NCBI RefSeq assembly: GCF_032854445.1
Contig: NC_088305.1
Location: 24,647,400 to 24,711,399 of the forward strand
Direction: 5' to 3'
DNA length: 64,000 nt
Source of the DNA: Liolophura sinensis
Lineage: Eukaryota; Mollusca; Polyplacophora; Chitonida; Chitonidae
Below, one piece after another: positions 59,901 to 64,000 of the stretch. Position 1 is the first letter of the stretch; the number at the start of each line of letters is the position of its first letter. Under the pieces are notes generated by a model. It did not search any database. It was given only the letters and a program-made list of their open reading frames with translations, and was not told where the DNA came from. The translations under genes and the position numbers were made by a program.

Positions 59901-62900
59901 TAACAAATTGGGGGCTTGATAGACAGATTCAGCCACAGATAACAAGTTGTGGGCTTCATAGAAAGATTCAGCCACAGATAACAATTTGTGGGCTTGATAG
60001 AAAGATTCAGCCACAGATAACAATTTGTGAGCTTGATAAACAGATTCAGCCACAGATAACAAGTTGTGGGCTTGATGGATGATGGACAGATTCAGCCACA
60101 GATAACAATTTGTGAGCTTGATGGACAGATTCGGCTACAGATAACAATTTGTGGGCTTGATAGAAAGATTCAGCCACAGATAACAATTTGTGGGCTTGAT
60201 AGACAGATTCAGCCATGTATAACAATTTGTGGGCTTGATGGAAAGATTCAGCCACAGATAACAATTTGTGGGCTTGATAAACAGATTCAGCCACAGATAA
60301 CAAGTTGTGGGCTTGATGGATGATAGACAGATTCAGCCACAGATAACAATTTGTGAGCTTGATGGACAGATTCAGTCACAGATAACAATTTGTGGGCTTG
60401 ATATACAGATTCAGCCACAGATAACAATTTGTGGGCTTGATAAACAGATTCAGCCACATATAACAATTTGTGAGCTTGATAGATTCAGCCACAGATAACA
60501 ATTTGTGGGCTTGATAGACAGATTCAGCCACAGATAACAATTTGTGGGCTTGATAGACAGATTCAGCATAAGATAACTATTTGTGAGCTTGATAGACAGA
60601 TTCAGCCACAGATAACAATTTGTGGGCTTGATAGAAAGATTCAGCCACAGATAACAATTTGTGGGCTTGATGGATAATACACAGATTCAGCCACAGAGGA
60701 GCCTCTCACTAATGCAGTTGCTGTGAGTTTAAATCCAGCTCATGTTGCCTTCTTCTCCGGCCCTACTGGGGAAGGTCTCAGCAACCACCGGATGCACATG
60801 AAAGAGGTGGCTTTTAGTGGGAAATTTTTTTTCTTATTTGCAATTTTTTGTATGGAGTTTAGATGAGTATTCTTGGTTACTTAGTCTCAGTTTTAGGCCT
60901 CTGTGGCCTCTCAACCATGCAGTTGCTGTGAATCCAAGTTCAGCTCATCCTAGCTTCCTCTCAGATTGTACTTTAGAAGATTAATGCTTGCCGCTATCGT
61001 GTAAGTGAAATATTCTTGAGTACGACATAAAACATCAGTCAAATAAATAAATAGTCTAAGTGCTGTATCAGAGCGACATTCATTAGAAGCCTGCAAGTGC
61101 TGGTATCTACTTTTCTTTCACTTAACAGGCATAGCGAAGATTGATCAAACTAAAGACGAATAAACTCCCACTTTGTTTTATACCCACCAAGCCTTAGCAC
61201 CAGAGTTTGTATGTATTTAAACCATAATTTACCTTCCCTGCTGTTAAAAAATTCAGCTGGCCCGTCAGGTTTTCTTAGCACAACTCACATCAGCCTGGCA
61301 AAGATTTAACTTCATTATTACCACTACCTGCAGTATATGATTCAATGTTGAATATTTTTTTTGCTGGAATCATTTTTCGTGGTAAATTATTGACTGCGAA
61401 ATCCGCGAAAATTAGTTCCATGCTCAAGAGCCATTCACTCTGTGGTGATGGTCAGGTGTATGAGTGGAGAAAACTGGAGTATCGGGTATAAACCACTGCC
61501 CTGTTCCAGATAAGACACACCTTATGACTTTATTCTCCAGCTGACTGCTGGATTAGAGCACACCCAACTTCTTTTGTCGAAGGCTGGAAATTCATAGTTA
61601 TCCTGGGCCTAAGTCACAAAACATGAATGGAGGCTTTCATGACCAAGTGGTTAGCACAATGACCCAGGAGATTCTCACTAATGCTGGGGGTCCACCTCAT
61701 GCGGGCTTCTCTCCTGTCATACGTGGGAAGGTGTGGGTTGTGGGTTTGCAGGAGCCCGGTTTCTTCTCGCAATAATACTGGTCGTACTAAGTGAAATTTT
61801 CTTGAATATGGTGTAAACCTCCAATCCAATAAATAAATCAAACAATATTAAAACATGAATGTTTTCAATCCCAGCCTTGGAGAGGTAAATGTCAAAATTC
61901 TGCTGCCTTCTCTGTTTTGGGGACTGTGGTGACTCGAAATGGTCAACATCACACGTTGGACCATTTAAGCCTTCTTACATAAAGTTGTGGAGTTTTTCAG
62001 CAGATGGCCAGCGTGAAATATTGTTGAGTAAATAAAGTATAAATAAAGCGTAGAGATTGATTGAGTCAGCAAAATAAAGTCACTGCATAAAAGTCACTCT
62101 GTAAAACTTAAACTGGGATAAACTGACAGTTTATGTGGGATTATTTTCCAATTAACGTCCTCTGATCACTGCTCCGGTTAAACTCTCCTTCTTCTCCACA
62201 AGTCCCATGACTCACTATGTCAATCAGTCAGTCAATTATTCAGTCAGACACTTATGTCTCTAACTGTTTCAGGATTTGCCTACTCTCAAGGTCTTGCCGA
62301 GTACGTCATTGGCTTGTTGATGGCTGCCGGAGCAATCACAGGGATCGCCGGGACTTTCGTGTTCCCAGTTCTAAGACAGCGTATCGGTCTGGAAAGGACA
62401 GGACTGGTGGCGTTTGTGGTGTTCATCTCTTGTCTGACTCTCTGTATTGCTTCCATATGGGCACCAGGAAGTCCTTTTGATCCAGCTTTCTCAAAAAGGC
62501 AGAATGCAGGCTCATTCAACACTAACTGCACAGGTGGACGAATGTCTGTTAATCTATCGTCAGTTATAGGTCTTGAAACAAGGGGAGGTAACTCTAGTGG
62601 TGACGTGAACAGAAGATTGGTGAGAAGAGAGGCTTCCCTGGCTAATACTATGCAGTATTTTGAGCACTTTTCAAATGATTTGGCATTTGATGTGGATGAA
62701 ACAGTTTTCCTTTTTCAGCCAGGTATTTTGCGGGAATTATTTTCCATGGACACGTCAGATAATTTCGATTTGGTGTTGCTAGGAGATCAAGGCCACAGCG
62801 CGGAGAAAAAACTAATTGTCAGTCGTCGGATTAGGGCTGTGACCAATGGGACATCAGATAGTGTGGGTTATGCTTCAAATTACGGTAACGAGACTTTGGG

Positions 62901-63324
62901 GAACTGCTCTGAGAATACGCCAGCACAGTCTCACTCCTTCATCTCCATAAGCCTTCTCATGGCAGGAATCGTTAGTGCTAGATTCGGACTGTGGCTGTCG
63001 GATTTGACCATAACACAAGTGTTCCAGGAGAATGTCGCAGAAACTGAACGAGGGGTTGTCGGCGGGGTTCAGAGTTCACTGAACATGCTCATGGATGTCA
63101 TCCGCTATGCCATGGTTGTCATAGCACCCGACCCGGAAACTTACGGAATCCTTATCATCATATCTTTCCTGTCTATTTGTACAGGGGCGTGTTTCTTTGC
63201 TTACTATGTCAAAAAGAAACAGGGCTACTTTTGTGTAGAAAGCTGCCCATGCTCTGGGACCCAAACAGAAAGTGTTAACAGAAAAGAAAGTCCTGCAGAA
63301 AATGCTCCTGTTACTGAGCTTTAG
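50913..63324 (+). CDS. SLC40A1: Ferroportin-type iron exporter (SLC40A1 family), 7 exons
   Basis: Seven exons (50913-50961, 52752-52819, 54246-54405, 55576-55818, 57363-57566, 59554-59856, 62273-63324) join in frame to 692 residues; all introns are GT-AG. Ferroportin exports Fe(II) across the plasma membrane as a two-lobed major-facilitator-type carrier. Recognisable landmarks: [12 protein letters not shown] in TM1 (residue 37 onward), [45 protein letters not shown] (337-350), [10 protein letters not shown] and APDPETYG. The start ATG has A at -3 and G at +4. The cytoplasmic loop 242-308 is polar; the loop 408-561 is far longer than in vertebrates and holds six N-glycosylation sequons. Of the vertebrate metal ligands D39, H43, C326 and H507 only D39 (here D41) is kept; the others are M45, S339 and R620. 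The tail contains CVESCPC. I saw no iron-responsive element just upstream. Confidence 0.93.
51315..51662 (+). mobile_element. SINE family B, full length, in ferroportin intron 1
   Basis: Head GGTAGCACAGTTGGTAGAGC (A box), a T arm that still pairs (CCAGG GTCAATC CTGG), AAAAGAGGAAGTTGTAACTT, GGCCCGGGCGGGGCGACACT, GTGAAGCAGCACTAGATAAA, and the 3' end TATGACGTTAAACCCCATGC plus ACTCACTC. The least diverged family B copy in the window. Confidence 0.9.
52752..52819 (+). CDS. SLC40A1: Ferroportin exon 2 (small)
   Basis: 68 bases between TTTTTCTACAG and TGG|GTAAGT. Its frame, [20 protein letters not shown] and SW, runs into GDRMW of exon 3 exactly as in vertebrate TM1. A longer open frame over the same bases ([13 protein letters not shown]) is a shadow. 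Confidence 0.88.
53115..53386 (+). mobile_element. SINE family A, full length, target duplication intact
   Basis: A 272-bp reference copy in ferroportin intron 2. Head GGGCCTCCTTGGCTCAGTCG, B box GTGAGTTCAAGTCC, complete body and a pure A tail of about 22. It is flanked by the 12-bp direct repeat AGGTGCTATTTG (53103-53114 and 53387-53398). Recent insertion by LINE-type retrotransposition. Confidence 0.97.
53878..54115 (+). mobile_element. SINE family A after a TGG/G run
   Basis: Preceded by (GGT)n and a G run (53853-53880). Head GCTTCGTGGTTCAGTTGGTT; lacks the GCGCTAG...GTAATGACC part and the GGCCGTA part; body and CAATCAAATAAATAAATC tail complete. Ferroportin intron 2, 130 bp before exon 3. 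Confidence 0.9.
54246..54405 (+). CDS. SLC40A1: Ferroportin exon 3
   Basis: Acceptor ATCTCTGTTCAG, donor AAAG|GTGGGT. Residues 40-92: the rest of TM1, TM2 ([20 protein letters not shown]) and the [11 protein letters not shown] loop, one of the most conserved parts of the family. Y66 (vertebrate Y64) is kept. Confidence 0.95.
55206..55505 (+). mobile_element. Two SINE family A 3' halves in tandem
   Basis: Copies at 55219-55360 and 55375-55505, each preceded by CCTAACTTAAAGT (55206-55218, 55361-55373). The first keeps GTGAAATATTCTTGAGTACG; the second has the shortened GTGAAATATGGCG form. The shared flank suggests either a second insertion reusing the site or a tandem duplication followed by change. 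Ferroportin intron 3. Confidence 0.85.
55576..55818 (+). CDS. SLC40A1: Ferroportin exon 4
   Basis: Acceptor CTCCATACAG; donor TCAA|GTAAGC. Residues 93-173: [20 protein letters not shown] (TM3), a helix around [15 protein letters not shown] (TM4) and [20 protein letters not shown]. The asparagine known as N144 in vertebrates is lysine here. Confidence 0.95.
55894..56775. repeat. CTGT-rich degenerate repeat
   Basis: A long degenerate array of CTGT, CCATCTGTCTG and ACTGTGCTGTCTG motifs with a loose period near 24 bp, in ferroportin intron 4. Cysteine- and leucine-rich open frames in all plus frames are artefacts of it. Confidence 0.9.
57018..57222 (+). mobile_element. SINE family A, 5'-truncated, target duplication intact
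   Basis: Starts inside the SINE just before GGTCGCTGTGAGTTCAAGAC, with full 3' body and an A-rich tail. Flanked by AAATATGATGTG (57006-57017 and 57223-57234). Lies 140 bp before exon 5 of ferroportin. The truncation shows incomplete reverse transcription. Confidence 0.95.
57363..57566 (+). CDS. SLC40A1: Ferroportin exon 5
   Basis: Acceptor TTCTCTCTTCAG; donor AAGG|GTAAAC. Residues 174-241: [20 protein letters not shown] (TM5 start; RRID kept), [27 protein letters not shown] (TM6). Confidence 0.95.
57707..57804 (+). mobile_element. SINE family A, 3' fragment
   Basis: GGGATTTCCCAACGGGGTCT, CCCACCATAATGATGGCCGG and GTGAAATATTCTTGAGTGTG, then CAATCAAACAAAAT. Ferroportin intron 5. Confidence 0.75.
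58008..58757. repeat. 49-bp minisatellite
   Basis: About 15 near-identical units of CATATAGATGTTAGCATTTC plus ACCAGGCATCAAGTCTCACT plus CGGTTACAA. The main variation is AGACATC versus AGGCATC. Ferroportin intron 5. Confidence 0.95.
59116..59386 (-). mobile_element. SINE family A, full length, minus, target duplication intact
   Basis: A 271-bp copy flanked by TGAGAAAAAT (59106-59115 and 59387-59396). Carries the (ATTT)n tail type rather than pure A, and ends with the head complement CTGAGCCACGGAGGCCCC. A small AT-rich replacement (AAATAAAAAGGAATAAATAG) has taken the place of the usual CGACGG...ATAATG part. Ferroportin intron 5, 165 bp before exon 6. Confidence 0.96.
59554..59856 (+). CDS. SLC40A1: Ferroportin exon 6
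   Basis: Acceptor TTCTCTCCAG; donor ATCAG|GTCAGT. Residues 242-342: a polar, acidic cytoplasmic linker rich in E, K and T (likely disordered), then [20 protein letters not shown] and TM7 ending [10 protein letters not shown]339 stands where vertebrates have the hepcidin-binding cysteine. Confidence 0.93.
59862..60695. repeat. 39-bp minisatellite starting at a splice donor
   Basis: About 21 units of GATAACAATTTGTGGGCTTG plus ATAGACAGATTCAGCCACA. The first unit begins within a few bases of the exon 6 donor (GTCAGTAACAATTTGTGGGC). As 39 is a multiple of three, both strands show long repetitive open frames that are not genes. Confidence 0.95.
60696..61053 (+). mobile_element. Two SINE family A remnants
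   Basis: 60696-60795 has GAGGAGCCTCTCACTAATGC and the B-box region but breaks off after CAGCAACCACCGGATG. 60895-61053 has GGCCTCTGTGGCCTCTC, a B box, then jumps to TGCTTGCCGCTATCGTGTAA and a CAGTCAAATAAATAAAT tail. Ferroportin intron 6. Confidence 0.75.
61629..61843 (+). mobile_element. SINE family A, diverged copy
   Basis: Head GAGGCTTTCATGACCAAGTG with GTTAGCACAATGACCCAGGA, body CTCTCCTGTCATACGTGGGA, GCAATAATACTGG, GTGAAATTTTCTTGAATATG and CCAATCCAATAAATAAATC. Ferroportin intron 6. Confidence 0.8.
62273..63324 (+). CDS. SLC40A1: Ferroportin exon 7 (terminal)
   Basis: Acceptor CTAACTGTTTCAG; stop TAG 63322-63324. Residues 343-692: GFAYSQGL (Y346 = vertebrate Y333), TM8-TM9 to [12 protein letters not shown], a long outer loop (408-561) with six sequons and a dibasic RRLVRRE, TM10 ([20 protein letters not shown]), [18 protein letters not shown]11 ([21 protein letters not shown]614 and R620 replace Y501 and H507), TM12 and a tail with CVESCPC. 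Confidence 0.95.
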
Positions 63325-64000
63325 CTTATTTGCAGCTTTGTTTTACAGATCTTGAAATGTGTTACAAACCATGATCATATATATGTACTTGAACAAGTGT
63401 AGCAAACTGTGTGTACTCTTTTGCTAAATGTAACATATAGTGTGAAAAAGCCAAACAAAGCATATCTGCACCAAGTGGAGATAACCACGTTTTTAGAAAC
63501 GTTGGGCAGGTTGAAATCTACTTAAATAATTAGAGCACCTTTTGGAGTGGAAACCCAGTGTTCTACATGTTATTTTTGTACTTTATATGAAATTACCAGA
63601 GATCTATACATTATGTCATGACAGATATGAGGTTTTATATTGGTGTTTTATAGGACGAGCTTCTTAATTTTAGGACGGCTTCATAGCCCCATTACAGTTT
63701 TTTGGGATCTTCAGTTTTATATTTACATGTATCAACAAGTTTACTACATTACAGTTTTGACCATTTCCTATTTGAAGATGGGTCCTCATGTTATTTGCAT
63801 TCTGTCCCAGATTTGTTTTTTTGTTATGGACAGTTTAATTGAAATCTGTTTTAACTGTGTCAATTTTCCTTATCGATGGTGTTATATTTTTCTTCTAGAG
63901 GTTATGGTAAAGTACTAACCGTACATTTTGACATTTTAAATATTTATTGGAAGGATAAATGATATGTGTGATGGTGTCTCCCTATTCAAGGATCATATCT
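63325..64000 (+). other. Ferroportin 3' UTR and flank
   Basis: AT-rich sequence following the stop codon. No AATAAA was found before the window end; the variant signal used or a more distant site is not identifiable. No other gene seen. Confidence 0.5.

Noticed and set aside
59853-60498. Repetitive frames on both strands ([13 protein letters not shown] and ITICGLD types)
   Set aside because: The 39-bp unit is a multiple of three, so frames stay open by repetition alone.

Overview
The window is eukaryotic nuclear DNA, most likely from a lophotrochozoan invertebrate and probably a mollusc. The evidence is AT-rich DNA, GT-AG introns, more than 30 copies of tRNA-derived SINEs of a kind I associate with bivalve and gastropod genomes (tail reading CAATCAAATAAATAAATA), several minisatellites, and decayed LINE and Tc1 sequence. 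The species call is inference; no sequence here names the organism. There are no operons, CRISPR arrays or other bacterial features.

Layout. 0-10 kb: two phase-compatible candidate exons (2158-2243 and 5924-6138) of an unrecognised plus-strand gene entering from the left. The second runs into a 2.9 kb array of 47-bp repeats with a 141-bp higher-order period, and the reading frame appears to resume on the far side (9029-9146). 10-29 kb: no gene that I can support; it holds SINEs, a dead LINE fragment (20.8-21.7 kb), duplicated tRNA-like sequences (23.8-24.2 kb) and a cluster of hairpins (25.1-25.3 kb). 29.2-32.1 kb (minus): one long reading frame for a Crypton-derived (DUF3504/QRICH1-ZMYM-like) protein with two copies of the recombinase core-binding fold and a CtBP-type motif. 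32-42 kb: SINEs, 13-, 18- and 50-bp minisatellites, a small MITE-like element and a SINE foldback. 42.5-43.9 kb (plus): a two-exon putative seven-transmembrane receptor. 45.9-46.4 kb: a broken Tc1-like transposase. 50.9-63.3 kb (plus): a complete seven-exon ferroportin (SLC40A1 family) gene predicted to encode 692 residues.

The ferroportin gene is the best-supported feature. All seven exons join in frame, every intron is GT-AG, and the first helix, the GDWVD loop, the RRID motif and the TM7 and C-lobe helices are recognisable. Three of the four residues known to ligate iron in vertebrate ferroportin are replaced, including the hepcidin-binding cysteine. Its introns hold nearly half of the SINE copies found here and three different tandem arrays, one of which begins a few bases after a splice donor.

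The genes do not form an obvious functional cluster. The main points for follow-up are the changed ferroportin metal and hepcidin sites, the duplicated domesticated Crypton domain, the minisatellite that interrupts an apparently continuous exon, and a receptor-like protein lacking both the DRY and NPxxY motifs.
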